Assembly (NCBI RefSeq): GCF_900497805.2 | Contig: NW_020954588.1 | Span: 8,227,747-8,291,746 of the forward strand | Direction: 5' to 3' | Length of the DNA stretch: 64,000 bases | Source of the DNA: Vombatus ursinus | Taxonomy: Eukaryota > Chordata > Mammalia > Diprotodontia > Vombatidae | Shown here: piece by piece, positions 33,148 through 43,127 of the stretch | How the letters are laid out: each line of letters begins with the position of its first letter | Position numbering within the stretch: the stretch's first letter is position 1 | Position numbers and translations under genes: made by a program | The notes under the pieces: generated by a model | Database searches by the model: none | What the model saw: only the letters and a program-made list of their open reading frames with translations | Told to the model about the DNA's origin: nothing

Positions 33148-34540
33148 AGAATCCAATCCAGCATTTACCATTACCAGCAAGGCCAGTGGAGCTGCCATGT
33201 TTGGACTCTAACATTATACTCCCGGATGTATTGCTGGAGGCAATAAAAATGGCACAGAAGAAAATAAAGATATCAGAAGCTGCTGGATTAGACCAAGTAT
33301 GCATGGAGTGAGTCCTTGCTGAAGGAAACACTGAAGATAGATATCAGTAATAGTAATGACAGGTAGCATTATATAACTCTTTACATATGCTATCTCATTG
33401 TATCCTCACAGCAATCCAGGTAGGTAGCTATTATTATCCCCTTTTTACAGATGAAGAAACTGAGGCAGAGTTTTTTTAAAAAGCAACTTGCCCAAGATAA
33501 CGCAGTTGATAAGGGACTGAGGCCATGTTTGAAATTAGGTCTTCTCACTCTGGGTCCTGTGCTCTATCCACTGTGCCACTGCCTGCCTCTGATGTTCAAG
33601 GCATATGAAAGAGAAGGGAAAAGAGAAAACAATCTTGTATTTTACAGTTCCCAAAGAAAAATAACTGAGAGAACAGCAATTAACTACTGGCTATTAGGTC
33701 TGCTTTTCTATCTATACACAATTTTTTTATGAGAATAACCTTCATAAGCATCCAGGGCATCTTTGGTGATGGTGTCAGGAAGGAAGAGACAGGTTCTTAC
33801 AAAGACTACATCTTGACAATCTTATAGAAAGGTGTAGAAAATGCTGTACTTGTTTACTGACTTGAAAAAACACATTTGATTGGGTAGAACAAAATACCAC
33901 CTTAAAAGTCAACAAATTGTCCCCGAGGTAGCAAATGATACAAGATTCTTGAAAGAAGCAACAAAGAGATAACTTTGTTCAATCACACTCACTTTATTAC
34001 TATCAAGTGTGGAAGAAAATGGGGAAGCAGATTCTTGCCAAAGATGTTTACCATGGGAATGGTGGAGGCCATAAGAACATAGGTGTCAGATTTAGGGCTG
34101 GGAGTCACCTGAGAGGTCCAATACGATGTCCAAATTAAACAGGGATTCCCTATAGATGGAAAGGTCCCCCAGATGCTTCTGTTTGCCAATGATGTCATGT
34201 TAATTTTGTCGAGCCTTTCATCAATTCATGGAGTACCTGCTCACTTCAAAGAGTTTGGCCTAATTATCCAAATGGGACAAACCGAGTGGATGGAGAGTGT
34301 CCGGACTAGGAAAGACAGGTGGATGAACAAACTAAAGAGCTCATCCATCAGTGTGTATATTGAGGGCAGACTCTGAGAAAGGGCAGCTACTCTCAGCCCT
34401 GAGGAAATAGAAGGAAGAAGAGAGTTGGTGGGAGTTCTTTGGGAAATGGAAAAATGCTTTTAGTGATGGCAAGCTTTTCCCTAAAACAAAGTCTCCTCTT
34501 TTTAACACCAGTATTCTTCTGGAGATGCGGCATAACCTTG
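33148..34540 (+). mobile_element. RTE LINE, ORF2 reverse-transcriptase relic
   Basis: Frames follow RTE ORF2. 33220-33330 reads IKMAQKKIKISEAAGLDQV (family: KMKxGKAAGPDQV). 33640-33720 reads NYWLLGLLFYLYTIF (NYRPISLLSxLYK). 33845-33890 reads a TDLKKxxD-like motif A. 34173-34300 reads LLFANDVMLI and FKEFGLIIQMGQTEWM (FADDxMLI, GLxINxxKTxWM). The catalytic F-A-D-D reads FAND. Split by a MIR and broken in several frames. The RTE 3' end is absent. RTE is the likely mobiliser of the SINEs with an RTE-like tail in this window. Confidence 0.78.
33345..33596 (-). mobile_element. MIR SINE nested in RTE
   Basis: 'gctatctcattgtatcctca', 'tttacagatgaagaaactga' and 'atccactgtgccactgcctg'. Confidence 0.85.
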
Positions 34541-34544
34541 AGTC

Positions 34545-34722
34545 AAGTTGAATCGAAGCATTTATTAAGCACCTACAATGTGTCAGGAATTGTGTTAAGT
34601 GCTGCAGTTTCTGATAAATTGATAATGAGGGCAATGGACAGAGCTGAACCCAGGTCTCCTGACTTTCCACCAAATCTTCCAGTCACACCTAACATAGAGC
34701 TACACACTGTGTCACTTAGTAG
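34545..34722 (-). mobile_element. MIR/L2-tail copy
   Basis: 'gaagcatttattaagcacct', 'acaatgtgtcaggaattgtg' and 'gagctgaacccaggtctcct'. The middle is deleted. Confidence 0.65.
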
Positions 34723-34827
34723 TAACTAATTGACTGACCATGTAACATGAGAACAGCCCTGGAGGAAATGAATTGCCTGTCAGAACATGATGGAAACAAT
34801 TCGATTCAGAGGAGGGAAGGAAGGGAA

Positions 34828-35078
34828 GAAGCATTTATATAGCACCTAGTATTCGCCAGGCACTGTGCTAAGCACTTTACAAATACTATCTCATTTGATC
34901 CTCACTACAACCCTGGGAGGTAAATGCAGTTATCATCCCCATTTTACAATTGAGGAAACTGGGGCAAACGGTGGTCAGGTGATTTGTTCAGGGTCAAGCA
35001 GCTAGTCTGAGGCTGGACTTGAGCTCAGGTCTTCCTGACTTTAGGGCAGTGCTCTATTCACTGCTCCACCTAGCTACC
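34828..35078 (-). mobile_element. MIR SINE, near full length
   Basis: 'gcatttatatagcacctagt', 'tcatttgatcctcactacaa', 'attgaggaaactggggcaaa' and 'actgctccacctagctacc'. Confidence 0.88.
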
Positions 35079-35139
35079 AAGAGGGAGTGGGTAAGGAAGG
35101 GGAAGTCTACACTAGAAGAGAGTTTCCATTGACTCCCTT

Positions 35140-35328
35140 TATAGGATCTTGGATCCAGAGCTCGAGGCCACCCAGGTCAACCTCCTCATTTTATAAATAT
35201 GGAAACTGTGGCCCTGAAAGAAGTTACTAGTGCAAGGTCACACAAGTGAGTTAAGTTACAAAGGCAGGATTTGAATCCAGGTCCTTTGACTCAAAATCAG
35301 TGATCTTTCCATAGTACCATGCTGTTTT
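35140..35328 (-). mobile_element. MIR SINE
   Basis: 'tcaacctcctcattttataa', 'gcaaggtcacacaagtgagt' and 'aggatttgaatccaggtcct'. Confidence 0.75.
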
Positions 35329-35439
35329 GGTTTTATAAGAAAAACAATAAATGATACTTAAAACCATGCTTAAATAATACTTAAATACACATACACAAAA
35401 ATAATACTTAAAAATAAATAAAACTTAAAATCAGTTTTA

Positions 35440-35622
35440 AATTTGGCAAGGATGACCATGGACCTCACTGAGTTTCAGTTTCTTCATTTTGTAAAACAGG
35501 AATAGTAATACCTGCACTGCTTACCTCACAGGGTCATTATGGGGAAAGCACTTTGTAAATCTTACAATGCTAAATAAATATGAATTCTTACTATTGTTAT
35601 TATTATTGCTATGATAATTATC
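35440..35622 (+). mobile_element. MIR SINE, 3' half
   Basis: 'gtttcagtttcttcattttg', 'gcttacctcacagggtcatt', 'gaaagcactttgtaaatctt', ending in TTA repeats. Bases 35329-35439 are A-rich, low complexity. Confidence 0.75.
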
Positions 35623-35624
35623 TA

Positions 35625-35722
35625 CTTTGCCTCCTTTATTTTGTAAATGAGGAAAATGAGTTCAAGAAAAGCTGACTTGACCAAGGTCACACAGCTAGTT
35701 AGAGGATAGATTTGGGATAGTT
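35625..35722 (-). mobile_element. MIR SINE fragment
   Basis: 'gtaaatgaggaaaatgagtt' and 'gaccaaggtcacacagctag'. Confidence 0.7.
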
Positions 35723-35749
35723 ACCAGCTGTAATGGAAGAACACATGTT

Positions 35750-36150
35750 ACGAGTATCACGAAGTTGGAATGGGGAGAGACCTAGGTTCAAATCCTGCCT
35801 TGGAGGCTTACTAGCTATGTGATCTTGGGCAAATCATTGCTTCTTTGGGCCTCAGATTCCTTATCTGTAAAACAGGGAAAATTATAATACCTCATTAGGA
35901 TGATATCAATAATAATAATGATGATGATGATGACGATGATGATAATAATAATAATAATAAAAACAATACCTCATTGGGATGATACCAATAATAATAGTAA
36001 TACCTAATTGGGATAATACTACTACTACTGCTACTACTACTACTACTACTAATAATAATAATACTAACTCACTGAGATGTTTTGAAGATCAAATGAAATT
36101 ATAAATGTTAAAGGCTCTGTAAACCTTAAGGTTTACAATTAGCTATGACT
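35750..36150 (+). mobile_element. MIR SINE carrying trinucleotide expansions
   Basis: 'gagagacctaggttcaaatc', 'gtgatcttgggcaaatcatt' and 'ccttatctgtaaaacaggga', then an expanded block, then the 3' end 'ttttgaagatcaaatgaaat'. Confidence 0.8.
35888..36062. repeat. ATG, ATA and ACT trinucleotide arrays around a triplicated 19-mer
   Basis: 'aatacctcattaggatgata' at 35888, 'aatacctcattgggatgata' near 35968 and 'aatacctaattgggataata' near 36000 are three diverged copies. They are separated by (AAT)n, (GAT)n and (CTA)n arrays. Confidence 0.88.
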
Positions 36151-36181
36151 ATTTTACCATTTGCTGTGACTAATTGGCAAT

Positions 36182-36250
36182 GTCAACCAATCAATAAGCA
36201 TTTATTAAGCACTTACTATGTTCCAGGCACTGAACCAGCTTGTGGGGAAA
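36182..36250 (-). mobile_element. L2 3'-tail fragment
   Basis: 'caatcaataagcatttatta' and 'agcacttactatgttccagg'. Confidence 0.75.
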
Positions 36251-36685
36251 GACGTATCTTAACTTTCTGATTAGAAGAAATTAATTCTTTCTCAAAGCCA
36301 AAAACAAATGACAAGCTCCTTCCTCTCCATAAAGCCTACATGATTAAAGAAGTTTGTCCCCAGTCTTTAACGGAGAAGGAAAAATGTGGCAAGAATCAGG
36401 CAGCCTGAGAAGCTGGCTTCCCGCTGCATAAACAGACAGCAGTCTAACAATGTAATGAGGACACAGTGACCAATTCTTCAGCATCTCTCCACAAAGACAG
36501 TCACCGCGGTGAACAGCGAGGCTCGTGTAAGACCCACAGAGCCCGCTGTGACAGGAACAAGAAGACCGCTGATTAGAACGCCTGCCTCATTCAGGCCCTC
36601 AGTTTTCTTCCCTTGCCACCCTCCATCCCTCTTTATTTTATCTGAACAGACATAAGGAGAGAATGTTCAGATTAGGGAAAGAATT
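36251..36685. other. Unassigned single-copy block with CpGs
   Basis: No recognised repeat. Local CpG words are kept (caccgcggtgaacagcg near 36502), unlike the CpG-poor surroundings. Possible conserved non-coding or regulatory DNA; no frame. Confidence 0.4.
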
Positions 36686-36790
36686 TTGGAATCATCTAGT
36701 CCAAGTGTCTCATTTTAGAAACGAAGAGACTTAGGCCCTAAGAAACAGAACGACTCGTTCTGGGTCATCTGGTTATTTAGCAGAAGTGCT
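36686..36790 (-). mobile_element. MIR fragment
   Basis: 'ggaatcatctagtccaagtg' and 'cgttctgggtcatctggtta'. Confidence 0.6.
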
Positions 36791-36939
36791 CAACTGTAAT
36801 GGAGTCTACGAAGACAAGATGTCTCTGGTGTGGGGAGATTAAAAGTAGTTTTCACTAGTGAAAAGTCTTGTGGTCTCTGTGTTACTCTGCTAAGTGCAGA
36901 TACCAAAGATCACACAGAAAGAACTAGTCAGAGAAGGGT

Positions 36940-37310
36940 GCAATGAAAAGGGGGCTGTATTTAGAGGCAGAGGACTTCGGTTCGATCTGACACTGAGAGC
37001 CATAATTTTAGAGCTGAAAGGTGTCTTGGAGGCCATCTGGTCCAACCCCATCATTTTACAATGACTCAACTGACAACAGAGAAGCGATTTGCCTAAAGTC
37101 ACATAGATTTTAAGTAGGAGAGATAGGATTTGAACCCAAGTCCTCTGACTTTCAATCCAACACACTTCCATTGAATCTATGTGCCTTTGAACTACCTCTA
37201 TGACCTTTGGCAAGTTATTTAAGCTCTCTGGAGCTCAGTTTCCTTCTCTGTAAAATAAAGAGATTGAATGTGACAATCTCTAATTCCTTCTACTTTCAAA
37301 TCCATTTTTT
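36940..37310 (+). mobile_element. MIR SINE, split by an antisense MIR
   Basis: Left 'gaggcagaggacttcggttc'. It resumes near 37193 with 'ctatgacctttggcaagtta' and 'ctggagctcagtttccttct'. Confidence 0.75.
36998..37185 (-). mobile_element. MIR SINE nested in the MIR above
   Basis: 'aattttagagctgaaaggtg', 'ggccatctggtccaacccca', 'gcctaaagtcacatagattt' and 'ggatttgaacccaagtcctc'. Confidence 0.82.
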
Positions 37311-37711
37311 CTAAGGGTAGAGAGCTTTTGGTCGTAGGGTCAACTGAAGTTTCTTTCATTTTAAACAGGCTGTTACAGAGTTCATTATGTAGACCTGAAA
37401 GATTTAAATTTTCCTTGTTCACCCTCTCTAACTTCATCCCAGTTCATCTCTTTAGAGCCTTCTGTGACCCAGAGGAATTTCCCATGGGTTATGGTCCATG
37501 ACATTGCAAGTCAGAGTTTTTCCTTTTATTGACTCCTCACTGGCTATTTTCTCAAGAACTTACTTTAAGGGATTGTGCTTAGGGCTGCTTCACCATCAAG
37601 AAAGAAAAAATTTTCCTCTTCTAGTAGCAGGCCATGGAGACCAGTTTTTCAAAGGGAAAAGAGAAATAAACAAACATGTAAATGTCTTTAGTACCTTGAT
37701 TTGCCATGATA
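37311..37711. other. Unassigned stretch
   Basis: No recognised repeat or exon. Confidence 0.45.
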
Positions 37712-37920
37712 ATTTTATCTTGCATTTCTGTAGGACCTTTCCCTCTGGAGCTCATAGAATCACTCAGTTAACTCCAGGAGGTAAAGATCAATGACTATCT
37801 CGGGTGAATTCTTCTAATAGGGAAACTGAAGCTCAGGGCACACAAATGATCTTCTTGCCAGAATTTCAAGGTGGATATAGACTAGGGAATTGAATCCAGG
37901 ATTCTTCATTCCCATCCACA
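37712..37920 (-). mobile_element. MIR SINE (diverged)
   Basis: 'gggaaactgaagctcagggc', 'ggaattgaatccaggattct' and a decayed 5' half. Confidence 0.6.
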
Positions 37921-38076
37921 TTAAAAAGCCTGGGTAATGAACTATGGGGGATGAACCATTCCAGATAAAACAAAACGTGCTGCCTTTCACAGCCCTCATG
38001 TTGATCACAAATCTTTTTTCCTGTGCTAAGATTTTTTTTTTTTCCCAAAGGAAGATCCTTTTGGTCTTTCCAAAAG

Positions 38077-38093
38077 TGTGTGTGTATGTATGT

Positions 38094-38130
<37 letters not shown>
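38077..38130. repeat. (TG)n microsatellite, then AT-rich run
   Basis: TGTATG interruptions at the left, then about 14 TG units. Bases 38131-38225 are an AATA-rich low-complexity run. Confidence 0.95.
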
Positions 38131-38131
<1 letters not shown>

Positions 38132-38227
38132 TTATGTATAAATAATAATAAGATATAATGTAAATAATATAATATAACAAAATAAAAAAGAAGTAATAAT
38201 AAATAAATAAAAAACATATATATTTTT

Positions 38228-38325
38228 GTAGCAGCAAAGGGTGGGAAACAAGGAGGGTACTGACCAAGTGGGGAACGGCTTGTGAATGTAGGAAATTAGT
38301 ATTATGCAGTAAGAAATGACAAAAA
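38228..38325 (+). mobile_element. L1 ORF2 fragment
   Basis: 'accaagtggggaacggcttg' and 'ttatgcagtaagaaatgac' match the stretch at 27188-27268. Only about 100 bases remain. Confidence 0.7.
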
Positions 38326-38329
38326 CAAA

Positions 38330-38605
38330 GAATCTGAGGTTGGACTAGATTATCTTTAAGACCCCTTCCAGTTCTAATTCTGTGATCCTTTGAAACTGCA
38401 TGAACCAATTGTATGAACAGTCAATTACTTAGTACAATGCAAATGAACACTGAATAGGGAGCCAAATTGAGTGATTTTAATGACCAAACTTGGTTTCAGA
38501 AAACAGATAAGAAAACATACTTCCATCCTCTGGGCAGATGGTTGGGGGCTGCTGGGATCAAAGGTTGTCTATACTGCCAGATAGTAATCAGTCAATAAAC
38601 ATTTA
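38330..38605. other. MIR 3' end (38330-38400), then unassigned, then an L2 tail scrap
   Basis: 'ggttggactagattatcttt' and 'aagaccccttccagttctaa' are a MIR 3' end. 'cagtcaataaacatttatt' at 38590-38608 is an L2 tail. Confidence 0.55.
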
Positions 38606-38844
38606 TTGTTGTTCAGTCATTTTTTAGTTGTGTCTGACTCTTTGTGACCCCTTCAGAATTTTCTTTGTAAAGATACTGGATCAGTTTGCCATTTCCTTCT
38701 CCAGTTCCTTTTACAGATGAGGAAACTGAGGCAAAGAGGGTTAAGTGACTTGCCCAGGGTCACACAGCTAAGTATCTGAGGCCAGATTTGAACTCAAGTC
38801 CTTCTGACTCCAGAGCTGGTGCTTTCTCCACTGTGACATCTAGC
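38606..38844 (-). mobile_element. tRNA SINE with RTE-like tail
   Basis: Starts 'gttgttcagtcattttttag', then 'gtgtctgactctttgtgacc', 'tgccatttccttctccagtt', and ends with the tRNA head 'gacatctagctgcccc'. Its 5' end is the target of the next SINE. Confidence 0.92.
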
Positions 38845-38853
38845 TGCCCCAAG

Positions 38854-39013
38854 TATTTTTTTTTGTTTTGCTTTTTGGTGAGGCAATTGGGGTTAAGTGA
38901 CTTGCCCAGGATCACACAGCTAGTAAGTGTCAAGTGTCTGAGGTTGGATTTGAACTCACGTCCTCCTGACTCTGAGGCTTGAGCTCTATCCACTGAGCCA
39001 CCTCACTGCCCCT
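38854..39013 (-). mobile_element. WSINE-like SINE inserted at the end of another SINE
   Basis: T run, 'gcaattggggttaagtgact', 'aagtgtctgaggttggattt' and head end 'cacctcactgcccc'. Target duplication TGCCCCAAG at 38845-38853 and 39014-39022. Confidence 0.9.
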
Positions 39014-39058
39014 TGCCCCAAGCACTTTTAAAAGTTCCTATTATTTACCTATATTGGT

Positions 39059-39085
39059 TATAATAATAATAATAATAATAATAAT
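39059..39085. repeat. (TAA)n microsatellite
   Basis: About nine TAA units. Confidence 0.93.
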
Positions 39086-40483
39086 TTTTATCTAATCCCT
39101 TTTTATTTGTTACAAGGGAGGATTCAAAACTAAGGTGAGGGTGTATGCAGAATATTGGATAATGACTGTGATGTAAAAACAAAATGCATGACCAAGACTT
39201 ATTTTTAAAAATCCAACTGTAAATAAAATGGCCTGAGCTGAGCTCCCTAATCCTATGCCTCACTGCTCACAGACAGGCACAATTTCCTGTTTGCTTTTTG
39301 AAGCCACAGATAGATCTGCACAAAATTAGCTGCTGCTTGGGTTATTGTGATCCATAAAGATAAATGAACTGTAACCCTACTAGCCATTCAGCACTGTGCT
39401 CTAGGATACCTGGTCTCATTCCACAGGGATTTATATACAGCACAGTTGCATACAGGTAAGATGGTATATATAATAAGGGGCCCATTGTGTGGTATAGTAA
39501 TAAGTACTCAAATAGACAAGGGAGAGGCCAATGTGGGTTGGAATGAATAAGGGAATTTTCTTGGAAAAGATGGCACTTAAAGTTAGTTGAGGATAGGAAC
39601 AGCTTTGTGGAGGGTGATCTCTTTGCCTATTCAGAGGGCAATGGGAGGGATATTACTATCCACTTATTAGCCACGGAAGTAGAGTTTCTTGTCCAGTAGG
39701 AGAACTTGTCCAGTATAGGGAACACGGACATATACTCTCCATATGGACACAGAAAGGGAATCAAGTCAGGCAATTCAAGGCAGGAGAAAGCTTCAAAGAA
39801 TGGGACGTTTGGAAGAAAAGAAGATAGGCAACCAAAAACTCAAGAAAGAACTAGCCCTGGTGCTCAAGAATGGAGCCACAGAAAGGAGTAGACTCAGGGA
39901 GCTCTAGTTGATGTACCCACCCATCAGAAATGCTAGGTGGGGCAGCCTAAGCACTCTAGGAGAAGAGAGGGGACACTGAGGCCTTGAAGGACCAGAGCAA
40001 TGAGTTCCCCTTGACCCCAGGTGCTCCTGACATTTAGACTCACCAGCATTACACTCTACATTCTTGTTCCATTTCCCCACAAAGGCTATGTGCCTTTGTG
40101 GGAGAGAGAGCATCCCAGGTTGATAGGAGGAGCATTTTATAGCTACTGTTCTGGCTATACCATCTTAGGAGATGCCTTTGCTTTGAGCTAAAAAATAATA
40201 AATAGGTGAGATTTAAACAGCGAAAGATGGGAAGATTAGGGATCCATGAACAACATGGAGGAGAAAGTTTAGTAAAACATGTCAGTGGTCAAGGGGAATA
40301 TGATGATAAAGCACCAATGATAAGTCATAGAATTGGAGTTCAGTTTCTGGCTATATTAAGGACTTGTATCAATTTGTGCTTGTGATCTTACCTGCCTGAG
40401 CTTCAAGATCCTAAGTAAGTTGAGAGTAATAACAATTACCTAAAAATGACCAATATCTATCTGAATATTATATATGATATAGA
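39086..40483. other. Mostly unassigned; weak L2 antisense near 39510-39625
   Basis: 'aattttcttggaaaagatgg' and 'cacttaaagttagttgagga' resemble the antisense L2 ORF2 end. The rest is unrecognised. The frame 39706-39891 is Lys/Arg-rich with no domain. Confidence 0.4.
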
Positions 40484-40707
40484 ATGGTGGTCCTGGAGTC
40501 ATGAGGACTTGAGTTCAAATTTAGCCTCAGACACGTCCTAGCCATGTGACCGTGGGCAAGTTACTTTACCCTGTTTGCCTCAGTTTCCTCATTTGTAAAA
40601 CAAGCTGGAGAAGTAAATGGGCAAACCACTCCAAAATCTTTGCCAATAAAACCCCAAATGGGGTCACAAAGAGTTGGATGTGACTAATTGACTAAACAAT
40701 AATAACT
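40484..40707 (+). mobile_element. tRNA SINE with RTE-like tail
   Basis: 'ggtggtcctggagtcatgag', 'tgagttcaaatttagcctca', 'gcaaaccactccaaaatctt', 'gggtcacaaagagttggatg' and a CAATAATAAC end. The first 20-30 bases of the head are missing. Confidence 0.9.
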
Positions 40708-40711
40708 ACAT

Positions 40712-40850
40712 CCATGATCTCATTTGATGTCCACTTTGTAAAGTAGGACATGTGTGTAATAGTATCTGTATTTTACAGATGGAGAAACTAAGGCTCAGAT
40801 TTGCCGAAGGTCTACCCAGATAGGTATCAGATGTGGTACTTGAATCCAGG
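40712..40850 (-). mobile_element. MIR SINE
   Basis: 'tgatctcatttgatgtccac', 'tttacagatggagaaactaa' and 'cttgaatccagg'. Confidence 0.75.
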
Positions 40851-41012
40851 TTAGACACACCCTGGGACACTGGGACTTCTTTTTTTTTTTTTAACATGGA
40901 TCATCTTTCTGCTAAGAGAATCTCTCACAAGAATAGTTTTCTTTTCCATGTTATATTTTAAAATACAGAGGAGGATAATAAGTGAAGTCTGCAAAGAGCT
41001 TTGGGCTCTTTC

Positions 41013-41101
41013 CAATGCTTCTTAAACTGTGGGTCATGACCCCATATGGGGTTTAAGAAGTGCTGAAGAGGTTGAGAGTGGAAAAAGTTTAAGAAGGCCT
41101 G
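41013..41101 (+). mobile_element. Short hAT copy, same family as 14347-14620
   Basis: Left end CAATGCTTCTTAAACTGTGG and right end reverse-complement CAGGCCTTCTTAAACTTTTT. The interior is reduced to about 55 bases with a second inner 'gtttaagaagtgct' motif. The 8-base flanks differ, so no target duplication is visible. Confidence 0.75.
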
Positions 41102-41185
41102 CATAGAGAACAGGAGGTAATAATCAGGGCCCATATGTAAATTGCCAGATACTCCAAGTATTTGAAGGACTGTCTCTTTGAATAG

Positions 41186-41430
41186 TCAGATAGATGGTGC
41201 AGTAGTGGATGGAGTGCTGGGCCTAGAGTCAGGAAGATTCACCTTTATGAGTTCAAAGCTGGCTTTAGATGGTTACTAGTTGTGTGCCCTTAGGCAAGTC
41301 ATTTAATTCTGTTTGCCTTAGTTTCTTCATTTGTAAAATGAACTGGAGAAATGGCAAACCGCTCCAGTATCTTTGCCAAGAAAACCCTAGATTGGGTCAT
41401 GAAGAGTCAGACACAACTCAACAACAACAA
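41186..41430 (+). mobile_element. tRNA SINE with RTE-like tail, full length
   Basis: Head 'tagatggtgcagtagtggat'. It has an extra segment before the B box (aagattcacctttatgagtt). Ends 'agagtcagacacaactcaac'. Perfect 12-base target duplication CTCTTTGAATAG at 41174-41185 and 41431-41442. Confidence 0.95.
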
Positions 41431-41529
41431 CTCTTTGAATAGGGATGACATTTGCTTTGCTTGGCCCCTGGAACAAAGAGTAGAAGTTGCAAAGGGGACA
41501 CTTTGGGCTTGATGTGAATAAGATTTGCT

Positions 41530-41705
41530 AACGAGAGCTGTCCATAAGTGGGGTCACCTGCGTTGGGAGGAGGCAAACGCCTCTTCACCAAAGATCTTCA
41601 GGCACAGCCCAGAAGATCTGTTATAAAGGGATTCACAGTCAGGTCACAAATGAACCATGTGCCTCGGAGGTTCCTTCCAACTCTGAGGAGTCAATGATTC
41701 TGGAT
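41530..41705 (+). mobile_element. CR1/L3 LINE 3' end
   Basis: 'ggtcacctgcgttgggagga', 'aaagatcttcaggcacagcc' and 'ggttccttccaactctgagg' follow the sense CR1/L3 3' end. Confidence 0.65.
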
Positions 41706-41816
41706 AATTTGAGGCTCACTACAACATTGATGGAGCAATACGAAAGGAATCAACATTTGCCAGGGGCCAAACATCATAGAGAGAGGATCCCTCAATGAAG
41801 TTCTTCTATTCTTTTA

Positions 41817-41971
41817 TTTTGTTTTTTTTTAGTGAGGCAATTGGGGTGAAGTGACTTGCCCAAGGTCACACAGCTAGTACATGTCAAGTGTTTGGTCTGA
41901 GGCCAGATCTGAACTCAGGTCCTCCTGACTTCAGGGCCAGTGCCCTATCCACTGCGCCGCCTACCTGCCCC
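41817..41971 (-). mobile_element. WSINE-like SINE, full length
   Basis: T run, 'gcaattggggtgaagtgact' and 'gcgccgcctacctgcccc'. Perfect 15-base target duplication TCTTCTATTCTTTTA at 41802-41816 and 41972-41986. Confidence 0.95.
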
Positions 41972-41986
41972 TCTTCTATTCTTTTA

Positions 41987-42689
41987 AGAGAAAACAGGGG
42001 GCTAGGGTTGGAGCCTGTCAAGAGTTGAGGTTGATTTGGGGACCATGGAACTGATTGAATCCTCCTAGGTTGGGGTGGGGTGGTGGGGGGAGAAGCCTAG
42101 ACAATGGAGAATTATTGTGAATGTGAGGGTCACAACTGCAGTATAGACAAAGCAAGATCAAAAGCTGGACAGAGAAATGGTGGAACTGACAGGTCCAGTG
42201 GTGAGAGGCAGAATATGCTAAAGCAGCCAGGTCAAAACCAGGAAGCAAACAAGTGAAAGGCTCAGTGTCAAACAAATAACAGGATTTCCAACTGGACAAA
42301 GAGTTGTGTTGACTTGTCGTAGTCTTTTGAGTAGTTTGGGTGCTTTTGGGTCCCCAGTGGTTCTCCAAAAGAACTAATCCCCCCTGGAGGCGTGTGATCA
42401 ACAATTCCACAACCTGGAGCATGTTGCAGTTGTGGGGATCTCTCCTTCAATTTCTTCAGAAGTTCATTAATTATATTAATTTCATTATTAATTGCATCTT
42501 TGCTCCTCCCTCATTATTCTCCATAGCAACCACTCAGACCATGTGGCACATTAGGGACCATGGTTTGTCATGCTTTAGATTATTATTACTGTCATTGCCA
42601 TTATCATTCATAATAATTCTTATACAAGGCAACAATATTAATTATGTCAATAAAGAATAATTATATTGTTCCGATTGTTATAATACTTA
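41987..42689. other. Unassigned, apparently single-copy DNA
   Basis: Includes a G-rich run (42069-42092). Frames 42018-42422 and 42340-42660 are unsupported: they overlap on opposite strands and carry no domain. Confidence 0.45.
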
Positions 42690-42972
42690 TTAATAATAGT
42701 AATGACCAATATTTATCTACTGCTTTAAAATTGGCAAAGCATTTAGATACCTGATCTCCTTTGAACCTTAATATCCCTATGAGGTGAATTCTCCAGGTAT
42801 TTATATTATTATCATCATCATTATTATTACCCACTTTGTAGATGAAGAAATAAGCTCAGGGAGGTTAAGTCATTTGCTCAGAATCACAACAGCTAGTAAA
42901 TAGCAGAGGTGGGATTTAAACCTAGACCTTCTGGATTCCAAGGCCAGTACTCTATCCACTTTGTCATACAAC
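42690..42972 (-). mobile_element. MIR SINE, near full length
   Basis: 'aatttttaaa'-free order: 'ggcaaagcatttagatacct', 'tgtagatgaagaaataagct', 'gaggttaagtcatttgctca' and 'gtactctatccactttgtca'. Confidence 0.82.
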
Positions 42973-42987
42973 CTTTTAAGTAAAGAT

Positions 42988-43091
42988 GGTAGTGGTGGTG
43001 GTGGTGGTGGTGGTGGTGGTAGTAGTAGTAGCAGTAGTAGTTGAAGTAAAGATAGTGGTGATAGTAGTAGTAATAGTAGGAGTAGCAGCAG

Positions 43092-43127
<36 letters not shown>

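Noticed and set aside
37866-38408. 180-codon minus-strand frame
   Set aside because: It crosses a TG microsatellite, giving a His-Thr run, and an AATA-rich run. It also overlaps an L1 piece and a MIR end.
42018-42660. Frames of 134 and 106 codons on opposite strands
   Set aside because: They overlap each other and have no domain or splice context.
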